A stretch of DNA of 64,000 bases, taken from NCBI RefSeq assembly GCF_003385775.1, contig NZ_QRDP01000004.1, forward strand, positions 558,001 to 622,000. The letters run 5' to 3'. This DNA comes from Parasphingopyxis lamellibrachiae (GTDB taxonomy: Bacteria; Pseudomonadota; Alphaproteobacteria; Sphingomonadales; Sphingomonadaceae). Positions 35,446 to 44,219 of the stretch are shown here, piece by piece. The notes under the pieces were generated by a model that was not told where the DNA came from, searched no databases, and saw only the letters and a list, made by a program, of their open reading frames with translations. Both the position numbers and the translations under genes were made by a program. Within the stretch, counting starts at the first letter, position 1. Every line of letters starts with the position of its first letter.

Positions 35446-35453
35446 GGGGAACA
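35439..35453 (-). promoter_or_regulatory. LexA-type operator (SOS box) of recA
   Basis: On the minus strand the sequence is GTTCCCCCCTTGTTC, an exact GTTC-N7-GTTC box, 75-89 bp upstream of the recA ATG and overlapping the likely -35 element. This is the canonical place for a LexA operator in alphaproteobacteria. Confidence 0.82.
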
Positions 35454-35458
35454 TTGAG

Positions 35459-35815
35459 TCAGCCGGCCAGTATCTTCTTCAGGGCATCGTCAATGCCATG
35501 CAGGGTAAAGGGTTTGGCGAGCAGAACACGGCTCTGGTGGCGCTCCGGCGGTTTTTCGAGATCGGCACCGCTGGTGAAGAAAAAGGGAATTCCCTGATCG
35601 TCCAAGGCGTCGGCGATCGGCCAGCTGGCTTTCCGGTCGCGCAGATTGACATCCAGAACAGCTACGTCGAACCCGCCTTCCTCGACTGCCGACAGGCCGG
35701 ATTCCAGCGATTCTACGATATCGGCAATTTCGTAATCGAGAGTTTCGATAAAATCTTCAAGCATCATCGATATGAGCGCTTCGTCTTCGACGATCAAAAT
35801 TCGTGCCCGGGCCAT
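35459..35815 (-). CDS. Single-domain response regulator
   Basis: The 118-residue protein is a bare receiver (CheY-like) domain: acidic pocket Glu10-Asp11 in VEDEALI, phosphorylatable Asp55 in AVLDVNL, Thr81 in FFTSG and Lys101 in LAKPF. There is no output domain, so it must act by protein contact or as a phosphate sink. It lies 68 bp downstream of cckA in the same direction and immediately upstream of recA. Partners cannot be deduced; a role in the CckA phosphorelay is possible from position only. Confidence 0.88.
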   Translation of the reverse strand: MARARILIVEDEALISMMLEDFIETLDYEIADIVESLESGLSAVEEGGFDVAVLDVNLRDRKASWPIADALDDQGIPFFFTSGADLEKPPERHQSRVLLAKPFTLHGIDDALKKILAG

Positions 35816-35883
35816 TTCGTCTGCTTATCGACTTATGATGGCGGGATAAAGATTGGTTGAAGATCGCCTGTCAGCATTCCGCA

Positions 35884-38343
35884 CTATTTCGCCTTGTTAA
35901 GGATAGCGCCCACCGCCTCGGCGAGCTGCTGCACCGAAAAGGGTTTGGGAAGGAAATGCACTTGCTCGATATTGATCGACTTGCGCAATTGTTCCTCAGC
36001 ATAACCGGACATGAAGAGGATCGGGATATGAGGCAGGGTTTCGCGCAATTCGCGGGCCATGGCCGGGCCATCCATCCCCGGCATGACGACATCGGACAGG
36101 ATCAGATCGAAATCCTTGCATTCTGCCACGATGTCCAGCGCTATCTCGCCATCCTCGGCGGTGACGACGCTGTATCCCTGACGGGTCAGTGCGCGTTCGG
36201 CGACCGTCCTGACCATGTCCTCGTCCTCGACGACCAGGATTGTTCCGCTACCCCAGGGTTCGGCGGCAGGCGGCGGTGGTGAAGGCTGAAGCGGCGCCTC
36301 GGGTTTCTCTCGGCTCGCCATCTGGCCGCTGGCCAACTCCGCCTTCTCGTCGACATCGCCGCGATGAACGGGCAGGTAAATGGTGAACGTGGTTCCCTTT
36401 CCCACTTCGGAATCCGCGAAAATATATCCGCCGGACTGTTTGACGATGCCATAAACGGTGGAAAGCCCGAGGCCTGTCCCCTTCCCGACTTCCTTGGTCG
36501 TGTAGAAGGGTTCGAAGATCTTGGTCAGCGAATCCGGTTCGATGCCGGTGCCGGTGTCCGTCAACCGGAACGCGGTATATTCGGTCGAGGGCATGATTTC
36601 ATGCCCCATCAAATCCACTTCGGCACCGGACACAGAGAAAGTTTCCAGAGTCAGGGTGCCGCGTCCGTCGTCTTTTTCGGACGACTGGATTGCATCCCGC
36701 GCATTCACGGCAAGATTGACGATCACCTGCTCAAGCTGACCGGGGTCGGCGCGGATGGGGCCGAGGTTGCGGCCATGATGGATTTCCAGTGTGACCGTTT
36801 CACCCAGCAATCGCTTGAGAAGATTCGACACTTCCGAGACGACATCGGGCAGTTGCAGGATCTGGGGCCGCAATGTCTGCTGCCGGGAAAAGGCTAGCAA
36901 CTGCCGCGTCAAACCCGCTGCACGGTTGGAATTGGATTTGACCTGCTGAATATCGTCATAGTCGCTGTCGCCGGGCGTGTGGCGCAGCAACATGAGATCG
37001 CAATGGCCGATAATGGCTGTCAGGATATTGTTGAAGTCATGAGCCACGCCGCCCGCAAGCTGACCGACCGCTTGCATCTTGGTTGCCTGCGCGACCTGGC
37101 GCTTCAGCTTTTCATCCTCGCTATTGTCCTTGAGGCTCAGCAAGACGGCGGCGTCCCCGAGCCCGGAAGCACTGGCGACCGTCATTGCAACAGTTTCGTC
37201 TGGCTGGCTTTTCAGGCGCAAGGCGATATCGGCCGATATCGACGTGCTGTTCGAGAAACGCCGGACGGCATTGGCGACGGCCGTCTTGTCTTCATCGACC
37301 ACCAGATCACCCGGGTAAACGGGGCGTGATTCGTCGTCCAGGCCCGCGGCACGGCGGAATGCCTCGTTCATGTAGAGGAAGCGGCCATCACGCTCGGCAA
37401 GAGCAAGGCCGAGAGGCAACATGCCCAGAAGGGCGTGGATATTTTCGCGTTCGGCAGGCGCGCCCGAGCCCGGAACCTCATCGAGCAGGAAAAACAACAG
37501 GGGAGCGTTACCTTGCGATCCGCTCGACAGTGGCACTTGCACGAGCCTCAACGGCGCGCCGCCGTCTCCTTCCCGGGCGAGCCGCAACAGCTGGTCTTCG
37601 CCGGTCTCTAGAATATCAGTGAATTCGCGGCCACGCAGCCGTTCCTGCGTCGATCCCAGTGCGCGCCTCCGGAAAACCTGGTTCGCCGCCAATAGCGCTC
37701 CCTTGCCGTCGACGAGCGCGGCCATCACGCCAGCCATGCCGAGCGCTGTGCCGGCGGAGCTTTCAATCAGGCGGCGCGCTTCGGCGATCAGATCGGTTTC
37801 GATTGCCGGTGCAAATCGCCAGATCAGGAAATCGCCTTTTTCGCCGCCGCGTTCGACGATCGCGTCATAGCTGCCATGCGGTGTCCTGAGGGCGGGAGCG
37901 TTGCCCCGTCCGTCGCGCCAGGCCGTGCGGCCAGCATGAGTCAGCCGTTCGACTCCGTCATCGGCAAAAGGCAACGCCGGTGGCGTGGGCGGGCCTCTGA
38001 AATCCCTCTCAAAACCGCTGTTTGCGGCAACCAATATTCCCTGTCTGTCGGTCACGACCACTGGCATTCCCGCGCCTTCGATAGCAGCCCTGATCAGCGC
38101 CCGATCGGGGCCCGCTGTCGCCTCCGCCGCCAAGGGCCGTCGCCGGGTGGCGACCATGGCGACGCCGAATGCGGACAGGAACAGCGCCATGAAACCCGCG
38201 GCGAATAGCGGGCTTTCCAGAAGGAACATCATCAACACCGCCGAACCTATGCCGGCAAGAACAACCAGTCCGATCAGGGAGCGGTCGGCAAACTGGCTCG
38301 CCTTGGGATGTCTGTCCCGGTTTTCCGGAGCGACGGTTGCCAT
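35884..38343 (-). CDS. cckA: Hybrid sensor histidine kinase CckA
   Basis: CckA feeds phosphate through ChpT to CtrA and controls cell cycle, motility and division in alphaproteobacteria. The 819-residue product has two N-terminal membrane helices (about residues 23-65), three PAS-like regions (starting near 85, 190 and 300), a DHp domain with His435 in GGVAHDFNNILTAIIGHCDL, an HATPase domain (RADPGQLEQVIVNLAVNARDA, then GTGLGLSTVYGIVKQSGG) and a C-terminal receiver with Asp751 in LILSDVVMPGMDG and Lys in LPKPF. The architecture and the HDFNNILTAI motif are characteristic. It overlaps the DUF2062 gene by 1 bp. Confidence 0.92.
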   Translation of the reverse strand: MATVAPENRDRHPKASQFADRSLIGLVVLAGIGSAVLMMFLLESPLFAAGFMALFLSAFGVAMVATRRRPLAAEATAGPDRALIRAAIEGAGMPVVVTDRQGILVAANSGFERDFRGPPTPPALPFADDGVERLTHAGRTAWRDGRGNAPALRTPHGSYDAIVERGGEKGDFLIWRFAPAIETDLIAEARRLIESSAGTALGMAGVMAALVDGKGALLAANQVFRRRALGSTQERLRGREFTDILETGEDQLLRLAREGDGGAPLRLVQVPLSSGSQGNAPLLFFLLDEVPGSGAPAERENIHALLGMLPLGLALAERDGRFLYMNEAFRRAAGLDDESRPVYPGDLVVDEDKTAVANAVRRFSNSTSISADIALRLKSQPDETVAMTVASASGLGDAAVLLSLKDNSEDEKLKRQVAQATKMQAVGQLAGGVAHDFNNILTAIIGHCDLMLLRHTPGDSDYDDIQQVKSNSNRAAGLTRQLLAFSRQQTLRPQILQLPDVVSEVSNLLKRLLGETVTLEIHHGRNLGPIRADPGQLEQVIVNLAVNARDAIQSSEKDDGRGTLTLETFSVSGAEVDLMGHEIMPSTEYTAFRLTDTGTGIEPDSLTKIFEPFYTTKEVGKGTGLGLSTVYGIVKQSGGYIFADSEVGKGTTFTIYLPVHRGDVDEKAELASGQMASREKPEAPLQPSPPPPAAEPWGSGTILVVEDEDMVRTVAERALTRQGYSVVTAEDGEIALDIVAECKDFDLILSDVVMPGMDGPAMARELRETLPHIPILFMSGYAEEQLRKSINIEQVHFLPKPFSVQQLAEAVGAILNKAK

Positions 38344-38927
38344 CAGTTTAACCGCCCTTCTTCATTGTTCAGATTGCGCCGCCGCCATCTGCGGCCGACC
38401 CTGTATCGCCAGAACCAGTCGGCGGCCAGATAGGCGATCACAGCCGATACGATAGCGATGACAAGCAGGCCGCCAAGAAGCGCCGGGGCCGCATCCGTGG
38501 CCAGCCATGCCAGCCATTCCGACGGCCCGGCCTTCTGCTCATACAGCATCAGGGCATGGCTGGCATCCGCGTCGAGCCGGAATATCTGGTTTCCTGCGAT
38601 CAGTGCCCCGCCCAGGATGAACGGCGTGGTGATGGGATTGCTTGTGAAAGTCGCTGCCGCGGCGACCGGAATGTTCGCGCGAAAAGGCAAAGCCAGCAGC
38701 GCCGAAACGATAATCTGGAGCCCCGGGATCATGACGAAGATGCCGACGATCATTCCCAGCGCCGCGCCGCGGGGCACTGATCGCCGGTTGAACCGCCACA
38801 GATAGCTGTGCATCACCCGCCCGGCAAAGGGCTTTATAAATCGGTTTTGGGCCAGTTCCTCGCGGCTTGGCGAATGCCGGCGGACCCAGCGCATAAAAGG
38901 CCCGGATTCGCGCTTCGATCTAGCCAC
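38343..38927 (-). CDS. DUF2062 membrane protein
   Basis: The 194-residue protein matches the DUF2062 family: basic N-terminus, [25 protein letters not shown] with the following hydrophobic block, the SNPITTPFI motif and a third membrane segment near residues 150-168. The tail is highly basic ([16 protein letters not shown]). Its biochemical role is unknown; DUF2062 proteins are often found next to glycosyltransferases. Here it sits between smpB (8 bp overlap) and cckA (1 bp overlap), so it is probably transcribed with both. Confidence 0.88.
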   Translation of the reverse strand: MARSKRESGPFMRWVRRHSPSREELAQNRFIKPFAGRVMHSYLWRFNRRSVPRGAALGMIVGIFVMIPGLQIIVSALLALPFRANIPVAAAATFTSNPITTPFILGGALIAGNQIFRLDADASHALMLYEQKAGPSEWLAWLATDAAPALLGGLLVIAIVSAVIAYLAADWFWRYRVGRRWRRRNLNNEEGRLN

Positions 38928-39402
38928 GTTCGCGCATCAGGCGGCCCTGTTCCCTTTTCCAGTCCCGCGCCTTCTCGGTGGCGCGCTTGTCATGTTGTTT
39001 CTTGCCCTTGGCGAGCGCCAGTTCGACCTTCGCCTTGCCGCGTGAATTGAAATAGATGGAAAGCGGCACAAGTGTCATGCCCTTGCGCTCCACTGCACCG
39101 CGTATCTTGTTGATTTCGCGGGCGTTCAGAAGCAGTTTGCGTGGGCGCTTGGCTTCGTGGTTATACCTGTTTCCGTGGCTGAATTCGGGAATATTGGCGT
39201 TGATCAGCCAGACTTCGCCATCTTGCGCTTCGGCATAGCTTTCCGCGATCGCCCCTTCGCCGAACCGCAGGGATTTCACCTCGGTTCCGGTCAATGCGAT
39301 CCCGGCTTCGAATTTTTCATCTATTGAAAAGTCGTAGCGCGCACGCCGGTTCTCGGCGACTGTCTTCACCTTGTCGAATTCTACGGGGTGCGGGCGAGCC
39401 AT
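38920..39402 (-). CDS. smpB: SsrA-binding protein SmpB
   Basis: SmpB binds tmRNA and takes it to stalled ribosomes. The 160-residue product has [24 protein letters not shown] in part ([17 protein letters not shown]), [33 protein letters not shown] shortened as [13 protein letters not shown], and the basic C-terminal tail [17 protein letters not shown]. The length is normal. dapA ends 3 bp upstream, and the dapA-smpB neighbourhood is common in alphaproteobacteria. Confidence 0.96.
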   Translation of the reverse strand: MARPHPVEFDKVKTVAENRRARYDFSIDEKFEAGIALTGTEVKSLRFGEGAIAESYAEAQDGEVWLINANIPEFSHGNRYNHEAKRPRKLLLNAREINKIRGAVERKGMTLVPLSIYFNSRGKAKVELALAKGKKQHDKRATEKARDWKREQGRLMRERG

Positions 39403-39405
39403 CGA

Positions 39406-40287
39406 TCAGTCCCTGAGCAACGACGCATGACTCAAGGCTGAATCAACTTGTGCCTGGGCCGCTTCGCAGGGCCATGTCATCGGCAGGCGGATTTCTCCGG
39501 GAAATCCAGGGAACACCTTGGTCAGCGCATATTTTGCCGGGCCCGGCGATGCGTCTGCAAACATCGCTCCGTGCAGGGGATAAAGCCGATCGTTGATCGC
39601 AAGGGCTTCAGCGGTATCGCCCCTCGCCCATGCGGCCTGAAATTCAGCGCAAAGCCGGGGCGCCACATTGGCCGTCACGGAAATGCACCCCGTACCGCCC
39701 ATCGCCAGATAGCCCAAAGTGAGATAGTCATTACCCGAAAGCTGGCAGAAATCCTCGCCGCAGGCCGCTCGCTGGGCACTCACGCGGTCCATATCGGCGG
39801 TTGCATCCTTGATCCCTATGACGGACGGAAATTTGCGCAGGCGCTGCATCGTCTCGACCGAAATGTCAGAGGCCGTCCGGGAGGGAACATTGTACAATAC
39901 AATGGGTAGATCACATTCGCCGATCATTGCTTCGAAATGACGGTAAATCCCTTCCTGACTGGGCTTGTTGTAATAAGGCGGCACGACAAGGCCTGCAGTG
40001 GCACCCATTTCCTTTGCTGTTTTTAGGTTCTTGATAGCCGATTGCGTGTCGTTGGAGCCGCAGCCCGCAATCACCGGCACCCGTCCGGCAGCCTGGTCCA
40101 CACAAACCCCGACAACCTCGAAATGTTCCTCGAACGACTGAGTCGCCGCTTCGCCCGTCGTCCCGCATGGCACGAGAGCACTGCTGCCTTCCTCGATTTG
40201 CCAATCGATAAAGCTCCGATATGCAGCTTCATCGAACGATCCGTCGCGAAAGGGCGTCACCAGAGCCGGAATCGACCCGCTGAACAT
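39406..40287 (-). CDS. dapA: 4-hydroxy-tetrahydrodipicolinate synthase
   Basis: DapA condenses pyruvate and aspartate semialdehyde in lysine and diaminopimelate synthesis. The ATG giving MFSGSIPALVTPF follows AAGGAG and yields 293 residues. Active-site residues are visible: Thr43-Thr44 in CGTTGEAAT, Tyr132 in YNVPSRT and the Schiff-base Lys160 in VIGIKDATAD. It is divergent from the slt gene with a 92 bp shared upstream gap. Confidence 0.95.
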   Translation of the reverse strand: MFSGSIPALVTPFRDGSFDEAAYRSFIDWQIEEGSSALVPCGTTGEAATQSFEEHFEVVGVCVDQAAGRVPVIAGCGSNDTQSAIKNLKTAKEMGATAGLVVPPYYNKPSQEGIYRHFEAMIGECDLPIVLYNVPSRTASDISVETMQRLRKFPSVIGIKDATADMDRVSAQRAACGEDFCQLSGNDYLTLGYLAMGGTGCISVTANVAPRLCAEFQAAWARGDTAEALAINDRLYPLHGAMFADASPGPAKYALTKVFPGFPGEIRLPMTWPCEAAQAQVDSALSHASLLRD

Positions 40288-40379
40288 ATATTTCTCCTTC
40301 ACCTCAGCGTGTTTGCGCTGCATATCAACGTCAAATCAACGGGGCCTGTTCACCGCCAGATAAGGATTGTGCGAGCACT

Positions 40380-42395
40380 ATGTCCAGCATGATAAAACAC
40401 ACAGCTACCTTCCTTGCGCTTGGCGCTACCGCTTTGATCGGATCGGTCGCCGCTTCCGCCCAATCGCTGAACTCCGAACAGCGCGCCTGGTATGCAAGCC
40501 GACTGGGCGTTTCCGGCGCAGGATCCGTAGGGTCCGTACCGCGAGCCAATCCGCTTGGCGAAGCCGTGTTGCAGTGGAACCGCCTGCAACAGAGCGACGC
40601 CCTGCCCTTCAACGACTATGCGAGTTTTCTCGTTTCACATCCCGGCTGGCCTGGCGAAGCGCGAATGCAGCGCGTTGCCGAACAGCAAATTCCGGCAACC
40701 GGGACATCGCCGCGTTCGCTGATTGCGTATTTCGAACGGTTCGAGCCGGTCACTGCATCGGGCGCATTGCGCTATGCCGAAGCGCTGGCAGCCATGGGCC
40801 GTAATGACGAAGCCAGTCGCTTTGCCCGCCAGGCTTGGCGGCTCGGCGCGTTTAACCGGCTGTCCGCAACGTCCGACGAAGCAGTGATTCTCACGCGCTT
40901 TGCCGGGGCGCTGCGGCCTGAAGATCATGATGCGCGTTTCGATTACCTGCTCTGGCAGGACGATACATCCGCCGCCGCCCGCGTATTGTCGCTGACCTCC
41001 AGCTCGCGCCGCGATGCCCATTCGGCACGATTGCGCCTGGCAACCGGTGCCGGCGCGGAAGCGGGCCAGTCTGCCCTGGGCGATCCCGGCTATGTCGCGG
41101 AACGGGCAATGTGGCTTCGCAACAATGGCCGCTCGGTCGAAGCCCGCAGATTGCTCGCCAATCGCCCCGCCCTGCGATTTCGTCCCACAGACGCGGAAGA
41201 ATGGTTCGAAGTCCTGCTCACCAATGCCCGCGCCGCTGCCAATGACCGCCAGTGGTCAACCGCTTTTTCGATTGCCAGTAAAGTGGATGATGCGTTCGAA
41301 CCGGGAACAGATGTGTCCGGCGAAGCGCTTGGCGTGCGTGATGATTATACCAGCCTGACATGGCTCGCCGGGACGACGGCACTCTGGCATCAAAACCGGC
41401 CGGCCGATGCCATAGGCATGTTTGAGCGCTATGGCCGTGCCGCCCGGACGCCGCAAACGCGCTCCAAGGGATTCTACTGGGCCGGGCGCGCTGCGGAAGC
41501 CGCGGGGCGCAGGGATGAAGCCAATCGCTTTTACGAAGAAGCTGCTGTGTTCTACGACTATTTCTACGGGCAGCTGGCGACCGAAAGGCTCGGGCGGAGG
41601 CTTAGCATTCCACAGGTCGCTCAATCCGCTCCCGACCAGGCCAGCCAGCGCAGCTTTATGGCTCGCGAAATTGTGCAGGCAACGCGCCTTTTGGGCGAGC
41701 TGGGCGCCTGGGATACGCAATCGACCTTTCTGCGTGCCCTTTCATCACAGGCGCGCAGCGACGAAGATCACCGTCTGACGGCCATGCTGTCATCACAAAT
41801 CGGGCGTCAGGATCTCGCGGTGATGACCCATCGCAGCGCGCGTGTGAACGGTTTTGATGCAACTGCTTATGGCTATCCGACAGTTCCCATGCCTTCCAGT
41901 TCGCGGCGCTATTTCACACTGGTTCACGCGATTGCCCGCCAGGAAAGTCAGTTCGATACCCGAGCGGTGAGCCATGCCGGCGCGCGCGGCCTGATGCAGT
42001 TCATGCCGGCAACGGCGCGGGAAGTGTCGCGTTGGATTGGCCGCTCCTACAACCGATCGGCGCTCACCGCCGATCCCCAATACAGCATATCGCTGGCTAC
42101 GGCCTATTATGAGTCGCTCTACAACCGATGGAACAATCACGCACTTTCTGCGGGATCCTACAATGCGGGGCCAGGCAATGTGAATCGCTGGATCAGGGCC
42201 AATGGCGACCCGCGGACGCCGGGTGTCGATATTGTCCGCTGGATCGAGGAAATCCCGATCTATGAAACCAAAAATTACATCCAGCGCGTGATGGAGAATG
42301 CGGTGATGTACGACCTTCTTCATCCGGACCGCGCCTATATGCCGCCCAATAACGCCCCGCTTTCCCGCTATCTCGGAAAAGCCACACCGGGATAA
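40380..42395 (+). CDS. slt: Soluble lytic murein transglycosylase (Slt70 family)
   Basis: This periplasmic enzyme degrades murein to anhydromuropeptides. The 671-residue precursor has a signal peptide ending in SVAASA, a long helical U-domain (residues about 40-490) and a C-terminal SLT domain with the catalytic Glu522 in AIARQESQFD, followed by SHAGARGLMQFMPATA, AYYESLYNRW and AGSYNAGPGNVNRW. It is complete. Its stop overlaps the greB-like start by 1 bp (TAATG). Confidence 0.93.
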   Translation: MSSMIKHTATFLALGATALIGSVAASAQSLNSEQRAWYASRLGVSGAGSVGSVPRANPLGEAVLQWNRLQQSDALPFNDYASFLVSHPGWPGEARMQRVAEQQIPATGTSPRSLIAYFERFEPVTASGALRYAEALAAMGRNDEASRFARQAWRLGAFNRLSATSDEAVILTRFAGALRPEDHDARFDYLLWQDDTSAAARVLSLTSSSRRDAHSARLRLATGAGAEAGQSALGDPGYVAERAMWLRNNGRSVEARRLLANRPALRFRPTDAEEWFEVLLTNARAAANDRQWSTAFSIASKVDDAFEPGTDVSGEALGVRDDYTSLTWLAGTTALWHQNRPADAIGMFERYGRAARTPQTRSKGFYWAGRAAEAAGRRDEANRFYEEAAVFYDYFYGQLATERLGRRLSIPQVAQSAPDQASQRSFMAREIVQATRLLGELGAWDTQSTFLRALSSQARSDEDHRLTAMLSSQIGRQDLAVMTHRSARVNGFDATAYGYPTVPMPSSSRRYFTLVHAIARQESQFDTRAVSHAGARGLMQFMPATAREVSRWIGRSYNRSALTADPQYSISLATAYYESLYNRWNNHALSAGSYNAGPGNVNRWIRANGDPRTPGVDIVRWIEEIPIYETKNYIQRVMENAVMYDLLHPDRAYMPPNNAPLSRYLGKATPG

Positions 42396-42793
42396 TGGCC
42401 GGCAAAGTCAATTACATTACACCGGCCGGTTACGATGCTCTCAAGGCCGAGTATGAGACTCTGTTCGCCAAGGAACGCCCGGCGCTGGTCGAGGTCATAA
42501 GCTGGGCGGCGGGCAATGGCGATCGCAGTGAAAATGGCGATTACATCTACGGCCGGAAAAAGCTGCGTGAGATTGATCGGCGGCTTACATTTCTCTCGCG
42601 CAGGATGAAGGCCGCGAAAATTGTCGATCCTGCCAGTCAGAAAGACCGGAACCGCGTCTATTTTGGTGCCACGGTAACGCTGGTCGACGAAGACGATAGC
42701 GAGCGGATAGTCACGCTTGTAGGCGAGGATGAGGCGGATGCCTCATCGGGCAGGATAAGCTGGAAATCGCCGATGGCGAATGCGTTGAAGTAA
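42395..42793 (+). CDS. greB: GreB-type transcription elongation factor, truncated by a stop codon
   Basis: GreA/GreB rescue backtracked RNA polymerase by stimulating transcript cleavage. The frame gives 132 residues: the N-terminal coiled coil with ISWAAGNGDRSENGDYIYGRKKLREID in part (GDRSENGDYIYGRKKLRE), whose acidic tip is the GreB signature, then the start of the FKBP-like domain (YFGATVTLVDEDD). It stops at TAA just after SPMANALK, where the family continues with G-x-x-VGD. The next codons in the same frame read AVVGDCRTVRLP and YDIVGISYP, the missing C-terminus. So a full-length gene of about 164 codons seems to have acquired one in-frame ochre codon. Confidence 0.85.
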   Translation: MAGKVNYITPAGYDALKAEYETLFAKERPALVEVISWAAGNGDRSENGDYIYGRKKLREIDRRLTFLSRRMKAAKIVDPASQKDRNRVYFGATVTLVDEDDSERIVTLVGEDEADASSGRISWKSPMANALK

Positions 42794-42889
42794 GCGGTTG
42801 TCGGCGATTGTCGCACGGTTCGCCTGCCGGTCGGGCCAAAGGACTATGACATTGTCGGGATCAGCTATCCCGAGACGGCAGCTCGTTAG
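42794..42889 (+). pseudogene. Detached in-frame C-terminal part of greB
   Basis: Thirty-one codons directly after the TAA stop, in the same frame, encode AVVGDCRTVRLPVGPKDYDI and then VGISYPETAAR before a TAG. This matches the last strands of the GreB FKBP-like domain (VGD...V...EW.V..I.YP pattern). No start codon or ribosome binding site precedes it, so it would be made only by read-through. Confidence 0.7.
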
Positions 42890-43317
42890 CTGCCATAGCG
42901 ATAGCGGTTGCGCGTATGGACGAGCGCAGTCCTGATCTCGGCATCGGTCAGCTGATAATCGCGATTAGTGTCGGCCCAGCGCCGGAAGAACTGGTTGACG
43001 CTCGCGGCGACCCCATTGCTGATCTCGCCTGAACGGCCGATTTCATAATTGTCTCGTACGAATTGCTGGCCTTCGCGGGTTTCCGCAAGCCAGGGGTCTA
43101 GTTTGTCCGCACCGGGGCCGGTAAAATTGCTCGCGTAGCGATCTGCATATCCATGATTGCCACGATAGCCGTTGCCGTCGCGATAATCGCGTCCGTAGGA
43201 ACCGTGATAATCGGCTCCGCGGTTATATCCCCCGTGGCCATAGCCTTGATGGGCGCAGCCTGAGGCAAGTATCCCCGTCCCGATCAGTGCAGCAATTGCA
43301 TATTTTGCGCTCGACAT
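42886..43317 (-). CDS. Lipoprotein with Gly/Tyr-rich region and EF-hand-like loop
   Basis: The ATG giving MSSAKYAIAALIGTG follows GGGAG and yields 143 residues with a lipobox LASGC (Cys21). The mature N-terminus is a low-complexity, Gly/Tyr/His/Arg-rich stretch (about residues 24-60). Near the C-terminus DTNRDYQLTDAE matches a 12-residue EF-hand loop (acidic or polar ligands at positions 1, 3, 5, 7 and Glu at 12), though Tyr replaces the usual Gly at position 6. I do not know a named family. Function is unknown; an envelope calcium-binding role is only a suggestion. Confidence 0.72.
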   Translation of the reverse strand: MSSAKYAIAALIGTGILASGCAHQGYGHGGYNRGADYHGSYGRDYRDGNGYRGNHGYADRYASNFTGPGADKLDPWLAETREGQQFVRDNYEIGRSGEISNGVAASVNQFFRRWADTNRDYQLTDAEIRTALVHTRNRYRYGS

Positions 43318-43377
43318 GTTCGACTCCCGTTTGGGCGAACATCGCATATTTCGACCGAATATCGCAATTGGGACGGG

Positions 43378-44163
43378 TCAGTCGTCCGATGCTGTCCCCA
43401 AATGGGACGCCGCCAGATCGACAATTTCCTGGTCGGGTTTAGGGGCCTCCATCGACACCTGGCTTTCAAGTTGATCGGCAACATAGGCTAGAGCGGCAAT
43501 GCGTGCGGCGCGCTTGTTATTGCCATCGATGACTTGCCAGGGGGCCCAGCGCGTGTCGGTCCGGGCAAACATGTCGTTGATCGCCTCCAGATAGTCCCCG
43601 CGTCGTTCGCGATTGCGGAAATCGTCGGTGGTCAGTTTCCACTGCTTCCACGGATTGTCGAGGCGCTTACGGAAGCGCTCGTCCTGTTCCTCCTGGGTGA
43701 CATGCATGAAGAGTTTGATGATCGGGGTGCCGCTGTCTCGCTGCTGCGCCTCGAATTCGTTGATTTCGTCATATCCGCGCCGCCAGTCGGTTTCGGAACA
43801 ATAGCCCTCGACCCGCTCGACAAGCACGCGGCCATACCAGGTGCGGTCGAATATGTTGATTTCGCGATTGCCGGGTAGTTTGTTCCAGAAGCGCCATAGG
43901 AAATGGCGGGCTTTTGCCTCGGCGGTCGGTGCACCAATGGGCCAGACCTCGAAGTACCGCGGATCCCAGCGGCTTGTCATCCTGCGGATCGTTCCGCCCT
44001 TTCCGGATGCATCCCAGCCTTCGATCGCTATCACCGCGCGTTTGGCGTTGGCGATATACGCCGCCTGAATGCGCCCGAGCCGCTCCTGCAGGTCGACAAG
44101 CGCTTCGTCATAATCGCCGTCGAGCTTTGCGCCATCTTCGAAGTCAGAGAGATTTATCGTCAT
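43378..44163 (-). CDS. ppk2: Polyphosphate kinase 2 family protein
   Basis: PPK2 enzymes transfer phosphate between polyphosphate and nucleotides. The 261-residue product has Walker A in IEGWDASGKGGTIRR (residues 49-58), Walker B in FDRTWYGRVLVERVEG and the lid WKLTTDDFRNRERRGDY. It is the one-domain type; members of this class phosphorylate NDPs or NMPs with polyP. It is a single gene between a lipoprotein and a hydrolase; the PPK1/PPX pair is 5 kb away in this window. Confidence 0.9.
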   Translation of the reverse strand: MTINLSDFEDGAKLDGDYDEALVDLQERLGRIQAAYIANAKRAVIAIEGWDASGKGGTIRRMTSRWDPRYFEVWPIGAPTAEAKARHFLWRFWNKLPGNREINIFDRTWYGRVLVERVEGYCSETDWRRGYDEINEFEAQQRDSGTPIIKLFMHVTQEEQDERFRKRLDNPWKQWKLTTDDFRNRERRGDYLEAINDMFARTDTRWAPWQVIDGNNKRAARIAALAYVADQLESQVSMEAPKPDQEIVDLAASHLGTASDD

Positions 44164-44219
44164 GCAGCAACTCTAAGCTGCGGCAGTCCGCACATCCAGT
44201 CGGTTAACCCTCTATCCTG

